Positions 52,151 to 60,739 are shown, counted from the stretch's first letter. The stretch is DNA of 64,000 nt from Plantibacter elymi (nom. nud.) (GCF_900177795.1 NZ_FXWJ01000005.1:1-64000), one strand, 5' to 3'. Numbers and translations are program-made. Notes: generated by a model not told the origin, from the letters alone.

Positions 52151-52948
52151 CTAGACCGCCCGAGTACCGATGTCGCGAAGCACCGCGGCCGACGCGCGGA
52201 CGCCGTCCATCGCGCCCTGGATGGTGGCTGGGTCGCCGCCCGAGACCGCTGTCGTCAGCGTGTCGAGGTTGGTCTGCAGTCCGACGAGGGCGGGTGCCCA
52301 CTCGGCGGCGATCGACGCCGGCACGTCCAGCGATTCCAGCTGACCGAGGTTGAAGCTGATCTCAGCCGTGTTCGAGATCAACCGCCACGTGCCGCCCTCG
52401 GCCATGGTGGTGACCATGTCGTCGAGGTCTTTGTCGATGTCGGCGGTGTGCTTGCTCGCGCCCGCTTGGAAGGCGGCGACATCGACCACGGCCGGCGCAG
52501 CGGGCTCGGCGATGGGCTCGACCGTCGCTGTCGGAACGGGTGTCGGCGTTGCTGTCGGCGTCTGGGTTGCCGTCTGTGCGATGGCAACCGGCTCGGTCCG
52601 TCCACCGTTGATCGCGTTCGAGACACCACCGACAAGCAGGAGCGAACCGACGACAGCGCCAGCGATGATCCAACCCTTCGCCTTGCCACTCATGCCGGAC
52701 GCGGTGCCTGGCTGTGCGGCGTACGGCGACGGAACCGGTGCGGCGGTGAACGCGGGCGGCGCGGACTTTTGCAGCTGGAGCGGCTGGTTGACGAGCGGAG
52801 CGGTCGCCGCCTGCTGCGGAGGTGTGACCGCGGCGGGCGCGGTGTGGGTGGTCCATGCGGCACCGTCCCAGTAGCGCTGCTGCGTCGGGTCCGCGTAGTC
52901 GGGGTACCAGCCGGCGGGCGTGACAGAGGGCGGGGTGGTCGAGCTCAT
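52151..52948 (-). CDS. DUF2510-domain membrane-anchored protein
   Basis: 265 residues. N-terminal DUF2510 module (VTPAGWYPDYADPTQQRYWDGAAWTTHTAP), a Pro/Ala/Gln-rich linker, one membrane helix (GWIIAGAVVGSLLLVGGVSNAI, about 92-113), a Thr/Pro-rich stalk (TATQTPTATPTPVPTAT) and an exported helical domain of about 120 residues (DVAAFQAGASKHTADIDKDLDDMVTTMAEGG...). Function unknown; topology suggests the helical domain is outside. It is 40 bp upstream of the unrecognised 418-residue gene on the same strand. Its upstream region shares a motif with the TM2 gene. Confidence 0.8.
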   Translation of the reverse strand: MSSTTPPSVTPAGWYPDYADPTQQRYWDGAAWTTHTAPAAVTPPQQAATAPLVNQPLQLQKSAPPAFTAAPVPSPYAAQPGTASGMSGKAKGWIIAGAVVGSLLLVGGVSNAINGGRTEPVAIAQTATQTPTATPTPVPTATVEPIAEPAAPAVVDVAAFQAGASKHTADIDKDLDDMVTTMAEGGTWRLISNTAEISFNLGQLESLDVPASIAAEWAPALVGLQTNLDTLTTAVSGGDPATIQGAMDGVRASAAVLRDIGTRAV

Positions 52949-53056
52949 GGGAACGGTCCTTGCATCGGGTCAACGCGACCCGCAGCAGCATCGGATCATC
53001 GACGGCAGGTGACGGACCCGCGAACCGGGCCAAGCACAGTCTGGCGGGGGAGGGGC

Positions 53057-53104
53057 GGGGGTCATCAGTCCCAGAATGGGTCACGCGCCCGAGTTGTGGG
53101 AGGG
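53057..53104 (-). promoter_or_regulatory. Shared upstream motif of DUF2510 genes (second copy)
   Basis: GGGGGTCATCAGTCCCAG followed by TCACGCG; matches 27341-27379 in sequence and in distance from the start codon (111 against 113 bp). The dyad is GGGTC-ATCA-GTCCC with one mismatch. Confidence 0.5.
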
Positions 53105-53187
53105 TAGCGGAAGGTGGATCGACGAGCCCGGCATCTGCCGGCCAGCATCGACCACTCCGACTCGACCCGATGGAGAGTGACCTCCGC

Positions 53188-53703
53188 ATGTCCGAAGCGC
53201 AACCCGAAACGGATTCCGGGGGAGACGCACCCGCGCCGATGAAGTTCACGCAGACGACGGCGGGACGGTTTCTGATCGCATGCTCGATCATCGCGGCGAT
53301 CGTTGCGATCGTCGTCGTCAGCGTTGTCGTCGGCGGATCGCGTCCTCCAGCAGTCGTGCAACCAAACAGCCAGTCGTCGGTGCAGTCGCCGCCAGCTGAC
53401 GCTCCTCCGCTGCAGACTGCGGATGATCCCATAGAACAGGCACGCGAGGTGGTTGGCGGCTCGTATTCCTCCGAACGAGTGCAGCAGGCGACTGCCGCGG
53501 CGCTGGTCGCGACCGGTACGCCGGTGACGACCGACAACTTTTCCAGAGCTTGGAGTTCGGTCCTCGCTGCCACCGACAAGCTCGCCATCGAGCCGATGGA
53601 CGTCATGTTGTGCGTGCCAGAGCTCGCTTCCTCCGAATCGGGCCTCACCTTTCCAGAGGTCGCTGCGCTCTGTGCCAGTGAGATCTATCTCGGCAAGCGG
53701 TAA
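53188..53703 (+). CDS. Single-pass membrane protein with exported domain, unknown function
   Basis: 171 residues: short acidic N-terminus, one membrane helix (GRFLIACSIIAAIVAIVVVSVVVGG), a Pro/Ser/Gln-rich stalk and an exported helical domain of about 95 residues (EQAREVVGGSYSSERVQQATAAALVATGTPVTTDNFSRAWSSVLAATDKLAIEPMDVMLCVPEL... FPEVAALCASEIYLG) with two Cys. Start uncertain: ATG at 53188 has GGAGAG ten bases upstream, and an ATG at 53170 is in frame. Divergent from the DUF2510 gene, with which it shares topology. No family recognised. Confidence 0.6.
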   Translation: MSEAQPETDSGGDAPAPMKFTQTTAGRFLIACSIIAAIVAIVVVSVVVGGSRPPAVVQPNSQSSVQSPPADAPPLQTADDPIEQAREVVGGSYSSERVQQATAAALVATGTPVTTDNFSRAWSSVLAATDKLAIEPMDVMLCVPELASSESGLTFPEVAALCASEIYLGKR

Positions 53704-53805
53704 GGGGGAGGGCGACCGGCGATCGACTTCGAGTAGATCCGCCGGCGGCGGGGTTCGTGTGGCCGTCGATGGCCTAGCGCGCAAGCTGACCCTGCAGCGT
53801 TCCGG

Positions 53806-53839
53806 CAGTGCGGCGAGCGACCGGTCGCTCGCCGCACTG
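53806..53839. terminator. Perfect 34-bp palindrome (terminator)
   Basis: Arm CAGTGCGGCGAGCGACC followed directly by its reverse complement, with no loop bases. It lies between convergent genes ending at 53703 and 53871 and probably ends both transcripts. Confidence 0.75.
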
Positions 53840-53870
53840 TCACGTGTCGGTGACGCTCAGATGAGTCGTC

Positions 53871-54122
53871 TCACCGCGTGGGAGCACCGCCCTCGGAACT
53901 CGCCCCTCGTTCGGCGTTTTGTTCCGTCGGCGCGGCATCACGCTCTCGCGTCGGCGGACCTGATCGCGCAGCGATGATCGCCAGGAGCGTCAGTGCCCCA
54001 GCCATGGCGATGCCGATGTCGGGGGTGCCGTCTTCGCCGACTGAGGTCGTCAGGGCGAAGGCCGCGAAGATGATCGAGATGACGATCAGCATCCGCCTGA
54101 TCTGTTCCGGAGACATCCTCAT
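53871..54122 (-). CDS. Small membrane protein coupled to a secreted-peptide gene
   Basis: 83 residues: two hydrophobic segments (MLIVISIIFAAFALTTSV and IGIAMAGALTLLAIIAARS) and a charged C-terminal tail (PPTRERDAAPTEQNAERGASSEGGAPTR). The start is fixed by a 4-bp ATGA overlap with the gene upstream (ATG 54122-54120), so it is translationally coupled to it. No family recognised. A membrane partner or immunity function for the upstream product is possible. Confidence 0.62.
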   Translation of the reverse strand: MRMSPEQIRRMLIVISIIFAAFALTTSVGEDGTPDIGIAMAGALTLLAIIAARSGPPTRERDAAPTEQNAERGASSEGGAPTR

Positions 54123-54541
54123 GACATCGCGTAGAACTGGTTCTCGAACCCCACCATGAACGTGCCACCGAGTGCGGGGCCGAGGGCGGTCACGACGGTT
54201 GCACGCACCGTCCACTTGATCGATTGGTACTCGGCATTGCGGAGGCCCGCGTAGTAGGCCTTCCGCGCTGCCTCGGTTCCCATCGCATGCGCGGACCCAC
54301 CCATGGCGATCACGGCGATGATGATCGCGATGACGGGAACGGCTTGAGTATCGGCGTCGCTCGGGCTGACGTCGACCAGAGCCTCGTCTTCCGATACCTG
54401 TGTCGTGGCGCTCGACGAGTGAGCTGGATCCTCGTCGGTCAGCTGCGTCGCTCCCGCGCTCATTGCGCTGGTGATGGTCAGGGCTGCCGCCAGGCTGAGG
54501 CCCGTGCAGGTACTGACCATGCTGCGCTTCATCGTGTTCAT
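54119..54541 (-). CDS. Putative secreted protein with hydrophobic mature segment
   Basis: 140 residues. Signal peptide MNTMKRSMVSTCTGLSLAAALTITSAMSAGA with a likely cut after AGA, an acidic propeptide-like stretch (DEDPAHSSSATTQVSEDEALVDVSPSDADTQ), then a hydrophobic segment (VPVIAIIIAVIAMGGSAHAM) and KAYYAGLRNAEYQSIKWTVRATVVTALGPALGGTFMVGFENQFYAM. GGGAG five bases before the ATG at 54541. The layout resembles precursors of hydrophobic peptide toxins or bacteriocins, but no family is recognised. Overlaps the next membrane gene by 4 bp. Confidence 0.62.
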   Translation of the reverse strand: MNTMKRSMVSTCTGLSLAAALTITSAMSAGATQLTDEDPAHSSSATTQVSEDEALVDVSPSDADTQAVPVIAIIIAVIAMGGSAHAMGTEAARKAYYAGLRNAEYQSIKWTVRATVVTALGPALGGTFMVGFENQFYAMS

Positions 54542-54666
54542 GCTCACTCCCTTTGACTTCATCGACCGATTTGGCCGTGGCAAGAATGTAGAATGTTAAA
54601 TTCCATCTCGGAACCCCTCACTTCTGAGGACGCACGACCGCATCTCGCAGCGAGGGGAGGAGTCTG

Positions 54667-55071
54667 GTGAGTAAGCCCTGGTGCATCTTCACGGTGGCCG
54701 TGGCGTGCGCCATCATGCTCACTTGGTTGGTTCAAGCGGTTCTCTGGCAGGAGCTCCCGCGGCCCATCATCAGCGCGGTCTATGTGGCCATCATCATTTC
54801 GGCAGGCCTGGGTTCAAGGATGCTCCGGGAGCATCTCCTCGCGGGGCATCGCGTCGACAAGTCGGGAGGTGTGGTGCGCGACCGGAACGTCGCGTCTCGT
54901 GTTGGCACCTTCAACGATCTCCTGGTCGTCTGCCTCGGGCTCGGCGGAATCTTCCTGCTCAGCGGCAACACCATCGCCGGACTCGGCTGCATCGGCGTGG
55001 TCATCATCGCGATCATCAGCGTCGAGACACGGGCGGCGCTGCTCAGACGTCGTCAGCCCGCGAACCGTTGA
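54667..55071 (+). CDS. Small integral membrane protein
   Basis: 134 residues with four hydrophobic segments (IFTVAVACAIMLTWLVQAVLW, ISAVYVAIIISAGLGSRML, LLVVCLGLGGIFLLSG, IAGLGCIGVVIIAIISV). GTG start with GGGAGGAG upstream. No family recognised. Divergent from the candidate secreted peptide gene across 125 bp that include an AT-rich part (AGAATGTAGAATGT direct repeat near 54582). Its 3' end overlaps the convergent LysR-VOC gene by 29 bp. Confidence 0.62.
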   Translation: MSKPWCIFTVAVACAIMLTWLVQAVLWQELPRPIISAVYVAIIISAGLGSRMLREHLLAGHRVDKSGGVVRDRNVASRVGTFNDLLVVCLGLGGIFLLSGNTIAGLGCIGVVIIAIISVETRAALLRRRQPANR

Positions 55072-56377
55072 GATCAGGATCCGCGACCACCTCGACCTTG
55101 AAGCCCGCCTCGTTCTCAAGCCAGCCCGCGTAGTGCTGCTCGCCACCGGCGTGCGGATAGCGATCCGCATACAGCGGCCGCCAGCCGTGCTCGGGGCCCG
55201 CCGCCATGATCGCGTCGACAGCCTCCCGCGTGCCGCCGCGGAACGCGAGATGGTTCACGCCCGGCCGTCGCCGATCGTGCGACTCGGCGCTGAGGTTCGG
55301 CGACGCCGTCAGCGTGAGGTAGGTGTCGCCGGCCTCCCAAGACTCGCCGCCCGGCCATTCGCTCTCCTGGGAGAACCCGACGCGCGACAGCAGCCAGGCC
55401 CAGCTCGCACGCTCCGCCTCGACGTCCGCGAGCCACACCTCGACGTGATGCAACCCGGGGCCGGCCGGCACCGACGGACGCTCCCGCTGCAGCGCGTCAG
55501 CTCCGTCCTGCAGTCGCTCGAGCGTCCCCGCCACCGCGACCCGAGCCAGTGTATGAGGCCGCGCGAGCACGTCGATGTTGCGCGCGATCCGCACGTCCTC
55601 GAGCGGCACCAGCACCAGCCGCGGGTCGGCCCGCGGCGCCGTGTACCTCGGGAACAACGCCAGCAGCTCCCCGCCCACGATCAGCGACGCCGCCAGATGG
55701 TAGTCGTTCACCCGATGCGCCCGGTGGAACCGCACGCCCGCCGTCGCCTCGACCACCCCGAGCGCGACATCCGGCGCGAAGCCCGCGTGAGCGGCGATCC
55801 ACGACTCGTCCGCGAGCTCTGCCGCCGACACCGATGACCGGCCCGCGAGCGGATGATCCACCGACATCGCCACGTCGAACGGCTCGCTCAACAGCGTCGT
55901 CACCGACAACTGTTCCGACGGCCAGGGCTCGTCGTGGTCCATCCGGTGCGCGATGACGAGGTCGTACTGATCGACGAGCTCGGCGAACTCGGGCTGCGCG
56001 ACATCATGCTCGCCGAACACCAGCGACGGTCCACCCTCAGCGTCCTCCAGCAACCCCGGCAGCAACGCCTGCCCCGCACTCTGGAACGCCGCCACTCGCA
56101 CCCGCGCCCCAGTGTCGCCGCCGTATTCGCGCACCGTCTCGGCCGCACGGTCGATCAGCGTGTGCACCGTGCCGGCCATCTCGGCGAGCGCCGTGCCTGC
56201 TTCGGTCAGCCGGATCTCGCGCCCCACCCGATACGTCAGCGCGACACCGAGCTCGCGATGCAGGGCGGCCAGCTGCTGCGAGATCGCCGGCGCCGTCACG
56301 TGCAGGTGCCGCGCGACCGCCGCGATCGTTCCGCGCTCGGCCAGTTCGCGCATGATCCGCATCTGAGAGAGATTCAT
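55043..56377 (-). CDS. LysR-type regulator fused to a C-terminal VOC/glyoxalase-like domain
   Basis: 444 residues; LysR proteins are normally about 300. Residues 1-60 are a LysR winged HTH (MRIMRELAERGTIAAVARHLHVTAPAISQQLAALHRELGVALTYR), about 92-290 the periplasmic-binding-like effector domain, and about 308-435 a VOC domain (LHHVEVWLADVEAERASWAWLLSRVGF... VNHLAFRGGTREAVDAIM... QHYAGWLENEAGFKVEVV). His and Glu residues that could bind metal are present (HHVEV, HLAF, EVV). No break in the frame. It is divergent from tdh-kbl and probably regulates them. Confidence 0.9.
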   Translation of the reverse strand: MNLSQMRIMRELAERGTIAAVARHLHVTAPAISQQLAALHRELGVALTYRVGREIRLTEAGTALAEMAGTVHTLIDRAAETVREYGGDTGARVRVAAFQSAGQALLPGLLEDAEGGPSLVFGEHDVAQPEFAELVDQYDLVIAHRMDHDEPWPSEQLSVTTLLSEPFDVAMSVDHPLAGRSSVSAAELADESWIAAHAGFAPDVALGVVEATAGVRFHRAHRVNDYHLAASLIVGGELLALFPRYTAPRADPRLVLVPLEDVRIARNIDVLARPHTLARVAVAGTLERLQDGADALQRERPSVPAGPGLHHVEVWLADVEAERASWAWLLSRVGFSQESEWPGGESWEAGDTYLTLTASPNLSAESHDRRRPGVNHLAFRGGTREAVDAIMAAGPEHGWRPLYADRYPHAGGEQHYAGWLENEAGFKVEVVADPDLNGSRADDV

Positions 56378-56522
56378 CAGCTCAAGCTAACTGGTCACGT
56401 GGAAACCCTCAATATTCATGACGGATCGATCTGGCTACGTTGGTCACCAGGACAGCGCAAGGACGCCCGTCCGCGACAGCCGGTACCACCGGTCGCCGCC
56501 GCTCCCGCAGGAAGGAACGCCG
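56378..56522. promoter_or_regulatory. Divergent control region of lysR-VOC and tdh
   Basis: Contains TGGTCAC at 56392-56398 and 56441-56447, 49 bp apart, and an AT-rich AATATTCATGA between them. The tdh ribosome site AGGAAGGAACGCCG lies at its right end. Candidate LysR binding region. Confidence 0.45.
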
Positions 56523-57635
56523 TTGCTCGCCCTCTGGAAACGACCCGACACCGCCGGTTTCGAACTCGTCGAGCGTGCGATGCCGGCCATGGGTTCCGAC
56601 GACGTCCTCATCCGCGTCCACCGCACGGGTATCTGCGGCACCGACCTCCACATCGAGTCGTGGGACCCGTGGGCGGCCGGCGCGGTCGACGCCCCGCTCG
56701 TCCCCGGCCACGAGTTCTCCGGCGAGGTCGTCGAGGTCGGCAGCCGCGTCGAAGGGATCCCTGTCGGCGCAGCGGTCTCCGGTGAGGGCCACCTCGTCTG
56801 CGGCACGTGCCGCAACTGCCGCTCCGGCCGCCGCCACCTCTGCCGCCACACCCGCGGCCTCGGCGTCAACCTCGACGGCGCCTTCGCCGAGTACGTCGTC
56901 CTGCCGGCCACCAACGTGTGGGTCCACGGCGACCAGGTCACCCCCGACCTCGGCGCCCTCTTCGACCCCCTCGGCAACGCCGTCCACACCGCGCTCAGCT
57001 TCCCGATCCTCGGCGAAGACGTCCTCATCACCGGCTGCGGCCCCATCGGGCTCATGGCCATCGCCGTCTGCCGGGTCGCCGGGGCGCGCAACATCGTCGC
57101 GACCGACGTCGTCGCCGACCGCCTCGAGAAAGCCCTCGCCGTCGGCGCGGACCGCGTCGTCGACGTCTCGAAGGAGCGGGTCGCCGACGCCCAGGCCGAG
57201 CTCGGCATGCTGGAGGGCTTCGACATCGGTCTCGAGATGTCGGGACAGGCTGCCGCGGCCAGTGAGCTCATCGAGAACCTCAACACCGGTGGCAAGGTCG
57301 CGCTCCTCGGTCTCCCGTCGACCAACATCGAGATCGACTGGACCAAGGTCATCACCCGCATGATCACCATCAAGGGCATCTACGGCCGGGAGATGTTCGA
57401 CACCTGGCACCACGCGAGCGCGATGGTCGACCACAGCCCCGAGCTCCGCAACGCCCTCGAATCGCTCGTCACCGCCCGCTTCCCGCTCGCCTCCTGGCAG
57501 GACGCGTTCGACACCGCACGCGGGGGAGCGGCGGGCAAGGTGCTCATCGACTGGACCGACACCCGCGACGTCGTCATCACCGGCGTCATCGACGAACAGG
57601 CACCGGTCGCCGCCCACGCCGCGACCGCCGCCTGA
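56523..57635 (+). CDS. tdh: L-threonine 3-dehydrogenase
   Basis: 370 residues, zinc-dependent medium-chain dehydrogenase that oxidises L-threonine to 2-amino-3-ketobutyrate. Catalytic zinc ligands Cys38 in [14 protein letters not shown] and His in [10 protein letters not shown]; structural zinc [15 protein letters not shown]; Rossmann [16 protein letters not shown]; and the Tdh-type [15 protein letters not shown] choose the TTG at 56523 because it has AAGGA at the right distance and [20 protein letters not shown] is the family start; an ATG at 56418 would add 35 unlike residues. The C-terminus is about 25 residues longer than usual. Followed by kbl after 49 bp. Confidence 0.9.
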   Translation: MLALWKRPDTAGFELVERAMPAMGSDDVLIRVHRTGICGTDLHIESWDPWAAGAVDAPLVPGHEFSGEVVEVGSRVEGIPVGAAVSGEGHLVCGTCRNCRSGRRHLCRHTRGLGVNLDGAFAEYVVLPATNVWVHGDQVTPDLGALFDPLGNAVHTALSFPILGEDVLITGCGPIGLMAIAVCRVAGARNIVATDVVADRLEKALAVGADRVVDVSKERVADAQAELGMLEGFDIGLEMSGQAAAASELIENLNTGGKVALLGLPSTNIEIDWTKVITRMITIKGIYGREMFDTWHHASAMVDHSPELRNALESLVTARFPLASWQDAFDTARGGAAGKVLIDWTDTRDVVITGVIDEQAPVAAHAATAA

Positions 57636-57684
57636 GCGACCGCCACACTCAGCTCAACCGCCCACTCGACCCCGAGGAGACGAC

Positions 57685-58854
57685 ATGTACGGCACCATCA
57701 AGACGCAGCTGCGCGATCAGCTCGACCGCATCGAGGCCGACGACCTCACGAAGCGCGAGTTCGCGATCACGTCCCGCCAGGGCAGCCACGTGACGATCGA
57801 CGGCCGCGAGGTGCGGAATTTCTGCGCCAACAACTACCTCGGCCTCGCCAACGAGCCGTCGATCGTCGATGCGGCGAAGCTGGCGCTCGACGAGTGGGGC
57901 TACGGGCTCGCGAGTGTCCGCTTCATCTGCGGCACGCAGCAGATCCACCGCGACCTCGAGCAGGAGCTGAGCGCGTTCCTCGGCACGGAGGACACCATCC
58001 TGTTCTCCTCCTGCTTCGACGCGAACGGAGCCGTCTTCGGGGCGCTGTTCGGCGAGCACGACGCGATCATCTCCGACGCGCTCAACCACGCGTCGCTCAT
58101 CGACGGCATCCGTCTGAGCAAGGCCCGACGCCTGCGCTATCGCAACCGCAACATGGCCGACCTCGAACAGCAGCTCATGAATGCGGCCGACGCTCGTCGG
58201 ACCGTCATCGTCACCGACGGCGTGTTCTCGATGGACGGCTTCTACGCACCCTTGGACGAGATCTGCGACCTCGCCGACCGCTACGGCGCGCTCGTCCTCG
58301 TCGACGACTCGCACGCCGTCGGCTTCGTCGGCCCGGGTGGTCGCGGAACGCCGGAGTTGTTCGGCGTGCAGGACCGCGTCGACATCCTCACCGGCACCCT
58401 CGGCAAGGCGCTCGGTGGTGCGTCGGGCGGGTATGTGAGCGCGAAGCAGGAGATCGTCGACGTGCTGCGGCAGTCGGGCCGGCCGTACCTGTTCTCGAAC
58501 AGCCTGGCGCCGTCGCTGGTCGCCGGAGCGCGTCGGGCCGTGGAGCTCGCGGCGGAGGGTGACGAGCTGCGCGAGGGACTGTTCCGCAAAGCCGACCTGT
58601 TCCGTGCCCGCATGACCGAGGAGGGCTTCTGTCTGCTGGAAGGCTCGCACCCGATCATCCCGGTGATGTTCGACGACGAGCAGCAGGCGGTGCAGGTAGC
58701 GGCGCGGATGCTGGAGCAGGGCATCTACGTGATCCCGTTCAGCTTCCCGGTGGTGCCCCGCGGCGAGGCTCGCATCCGCGTGCAGATCAGTGCCGCCCAC
58801 AGCGAGCAGGACATCGAGGACTGCGTCGCCGCGTTTGTAGCGGCGCGGGGGTAG
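57685..58854 (+). CDS. kbl: Glycine C-acetyltransferase (2-amino-3-ketobutyrate CoA ligase)
   Basis: 389 residues, PLP-dependent alpha-oxoamine synthase. It converts 2-amino-3-ketobutyrate and CoA to glycine and acetyl-CoA. Seen: [77 protein letters not shown] and the PLP Lys in [23 protein letters not shown] before the ATG. Pairs with tdh as the two-step threonine degradation pathway; the divergent LysR-VOC protein is the likely regulator. Confidence 0.95.
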   Translation: MYGTIKTQLRDQLDRIEADDLTKREFAITSRQGSHVTIDGREVRNFCANNYLGLANEPSIVDAAKLALDEWGYGLASVRFICGTQQIHRDLEQELSAFLGTEDTILFSSCFDANGAVFGALFGEHDAIISDALNHASLIDGIRLSKARRLRYRNRNMADLEQQLMNAADARRTVIVTDGVFSMDGFYAPLDEICDLADRYGALVLVDDSHAVGFVGPGGRGTPELFGVQDRVDILTGTLGKALGGASGGYVSAKQEIVDVLRQSGRPYLFSNSLAPSLVAGARRAVELAAEGDELREGLFRKADLFRARMTEEGFCLLEGSHPIIPVMFDDEQQAVQVAARMLEQGIYVIPFSFPVVPRGEARIRVQISAAHSEQDIEDCVAAFVAARG

Positions 58855-58863
58855 GTGCGGCGG

Positions 58864-59409
58864 CTACTCAGTGAGGTGATCGGCGTCGCTGAGGCCGGCC
58901 GTCGATCGAAGTCGCATGCTCAGCACGTGCCGCACCGACCCGTTTGCTCCGAGGTCGTCGTCCACCCGTCGCATGCCGATCTTCTCCGCCACGCGCGACG
59001 ACGCCCGGTTGTCGGGGTGGACGATCGCGACGAGCTCTGACGAGTCCGTGTGCTCCCGGGCGAAGTCCCGACTGGCGGAGGCGGCCTCGGTCGCGAACCC
59101 TCGACCCTGCCAGGCGGGGCTCACGTGGTACCCGACCTCGAGCTTCAGCTCGCCGTTGACCCGTTGCCACGTCAAGCCACAGTCACCGACGAAGTCGCCG
59201 TCGTGGGTCTCGAGGATCCACAGGCCGAGGCCGTACTGAGCGTAGTTGTCCTCGTTCCAGGCGATCCACGCCGCGGCCTGCTCGCGGGTCTTCGGTGACG
59301 GGTAGAACTCCATGACCGCAGGGTCGCCGAGGAGCTTCGCCATCTCGTCGAGGTCCGCCGGTGTCATGCGCCGGAAACGGAGGTGCTCCGTGTCGTGGGG
59401 AAGCGCCAT
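58864..59409 (-). CDS. GNAT-family acetyltransferase (RimJ/RimL type)
   Basis: 181 residues: LRFRRMTPADLDEMAKLLGDPAVMEFYPSPKTREQAAAWIAWNEDNYAQYGLGLWILETHDGDFVGDCGLTWQ, then ELEVGYHVSPAWQGRGFATEAASASRDFA with the acetyl-CoA loop and VHPDNRASSRVAEKIGMRRV. This is the Acetyltransf_3/RimJ pattern. Its ATG at 59409 overlaps the stop of the Fic gene by one base (TGATG), so the two are translationally coupled. Target unknown. Confidence 0.85.
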   Translation of the reverse strand: MALPHDTEHLRFRRMTPADLDEMAKLLGDPAVMEFYPSPKTREQAAAWIAWNEDNYAQYGLGLWILETHDGDFVGDCGLTWQRVNGELKLEVGYHVSPAWQGRGFATEAASASRDFAREHTDSSELVAIVHPDNRASSRVAEKIGMRRVDDDLGANGSVRHVLSMRLRSTAGLSDADHLTE

Positions 59410-60587
59410 CAACCGCGCCGCATGCTGCGCGCAGCGAACCCGTCGAGCGCTGCCAGAACGGGAGGCGCAGTCCAGAGACGGTTCCGCTGTCGCGACGAGC
59501 CGACCGTGAGGATGCCACGGTCGACGAGGGTGTCGAGGGTGTTGAAGACCGTGCGATCTGAGGCGTCGAGATGTTCGCGCACGAACCGACTGTTCATCAC
59601 CGGATGTTCCAGTGCCAGTGCCGTGATGCGATGCGCGGCCGAATCGGCGCGGATGTCGCGCAAGGCCTGCTGCCATGCGGCCCGGATGGTCTCGATCTCC
59701 TCCACCAACGTCCGTCCGTTGGCGATCGCGAGGAACGCACCGTCGGCGAAGACGCGGACGATCGGCTCGACGTCGCCCTGCCGATAGCTGGTGAGTGCAG
59801 CGAAGTAGTCGTCGCGCTGCTGCAGGATGCCGGCTGAGATGGGTACAGTGACCCCGCTGGTCAGTCCGACTCGCCGGAGGGCGGCCTGCACCAGCGCTCG
59901 ACCGGTGCGCCCGTTGCCGTCAGGGAACGGGTGGATGGTCTCGAATTGCGCGTGAGCGACGGCGATCGCAGCGAGCGGGAGGGGTGCCGGTCGGAGGGAG
60001 TAGGCGATGAAGTCGTCCATCGCCGCTGCGACACGGTCATGGTGCGGCGGAACGAAGTCTGCTTCATGCGGTCCGAAGTTGCCGCCCCCGATCCAGACCT
60101 GCTCGTCGCGATATCGGCCGGTGATCTCCGGTGCCGATGTGCCGAGGAGCTGCTCCTGCATGGCGATGATCGTCGTGTTGGAGAGCTCGTCCGATGCTGC
60201 GAGTGCTGCCTCGAGAGCTCGGACATTGGCGACGATGAGTGGGGCGTTCCCGGTGTCGCGCTCGTCCAACTCGGCCTCGGCGATCGCCTTCGCGCTGCTC
60301 GTCAGGTTCTCGATCTGCGAGCTCGACGCAGATTCGCTCCGCAGCAGGATCGACGAGAAGGGCGCGGTGACGTGACCGACCTCGTTGTCGAAACGGATGA
60401 TCCGTTCCTGCGCTTCGCCCAGCAGCTCCACGAGATCATCCGACAAGCGGATGTCGAGGTCCGCGATCGGCGGCGGGACCGCGGCGTCGTATGGCTGTGC
60501 GAGGAGCAGCCGCTCGCGCTTCGGTAACGCGTCGGGAGCGATACGCGACCGCCAGGGCCGCTGTTCATACATGACAGCGGTTGTCAT
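59409..60587 (-). CDS. Fic-domain protein (AMP transferase) with built-in inhibitory helix
   Basis: 392 residues. The Fic core HPFPDGNGRTGR (219-230, catalytic His219) is intact. The inhibitory motif [S/T]xxxE[G/N] is seen as SSQIEN (Ser89, Glu93, Asn94) before the core, as in class II Fic proteins that restrain themselves. A winged-helix domain (about 325-390, RFVREHLDASDRTVFNTLDTLVDRGILTVGSSRQRNRLW) ends the protein. Such enzymes attach AMP to target proteins. AGGAGGGAACG precedes the ATG at 60587. Coupled to a GNAT gene. Confidence 0.92.
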   Translation of the reverse strand: MTTAVMYEQRPWRSRIAPDALPKRERLLLAQPYDAAVPPPIADLDIRLSDDLVELLGEAQERIIRFDNEVGHVTAPFSSILLRSESASSSQIENLTSSAKAIAEAELDERDTGNAPLIVANVRALEAALAASDELSNTTIIAMQEQLLGTSAPEITGRYRDEQVWIGGGNFGPHEADFVPPHHDRVAAAMDDFIAYSLRPAPLPLAAIAVAHAQFETIHPFPDGNGRTGRALVQAALRRVGLTSGVTVPISAGILQQRDDYFAALTSYRQGDVEPIVRVFADGAFLAIANGRTLVEEIETIRAAWQQALRDIRADSAAHRITALALEHPVMNSRFVREHLDASDRTVFNTLDTLVDRGILTVGSSRQRNRLWTAPPVLAALDGFAARSMRRG

Positions 60588-60702
60588 CGTTCCCTCCTGT
60601 TCCCGGCCGAAGTTGCAGTTGTGAGAGCCGTTAGTGAAGTTTAGACGCTTATCCTTCACTAAGGAACCTTCGGGGTGCAGTCTGGACGCCGATGTCAGCG
60701 GT

Positions 60703-60739
60703 TTGACTCTCCCGTAGGGGGAGGCGTGATGCTTGAAAC
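60703..60739 (+). promoter_or_regulatory. MerR-type promoter/operator
   Basis: -35 TTGACT (60703-60708), a 19-bp spacer, and -10 GATGCT (60728-60733), six bases before the ATG at 60740. The spacer contains the dyad CTCCC-GTAGG-GGGAG (60709-60723). The long spacer with a central dyad is the hallmark of promoters activated by MerR proteins. Confidence 0.75.

Noticed and set aside
56418-56522. ATG at 56418 as start of tdh
   Set aside because: The 35 added residues are Pro/Arg/Ser-rich and unlike Tdh; the TTG at 56523 has AAGGA at proper spacing and begins the conserved sequence.
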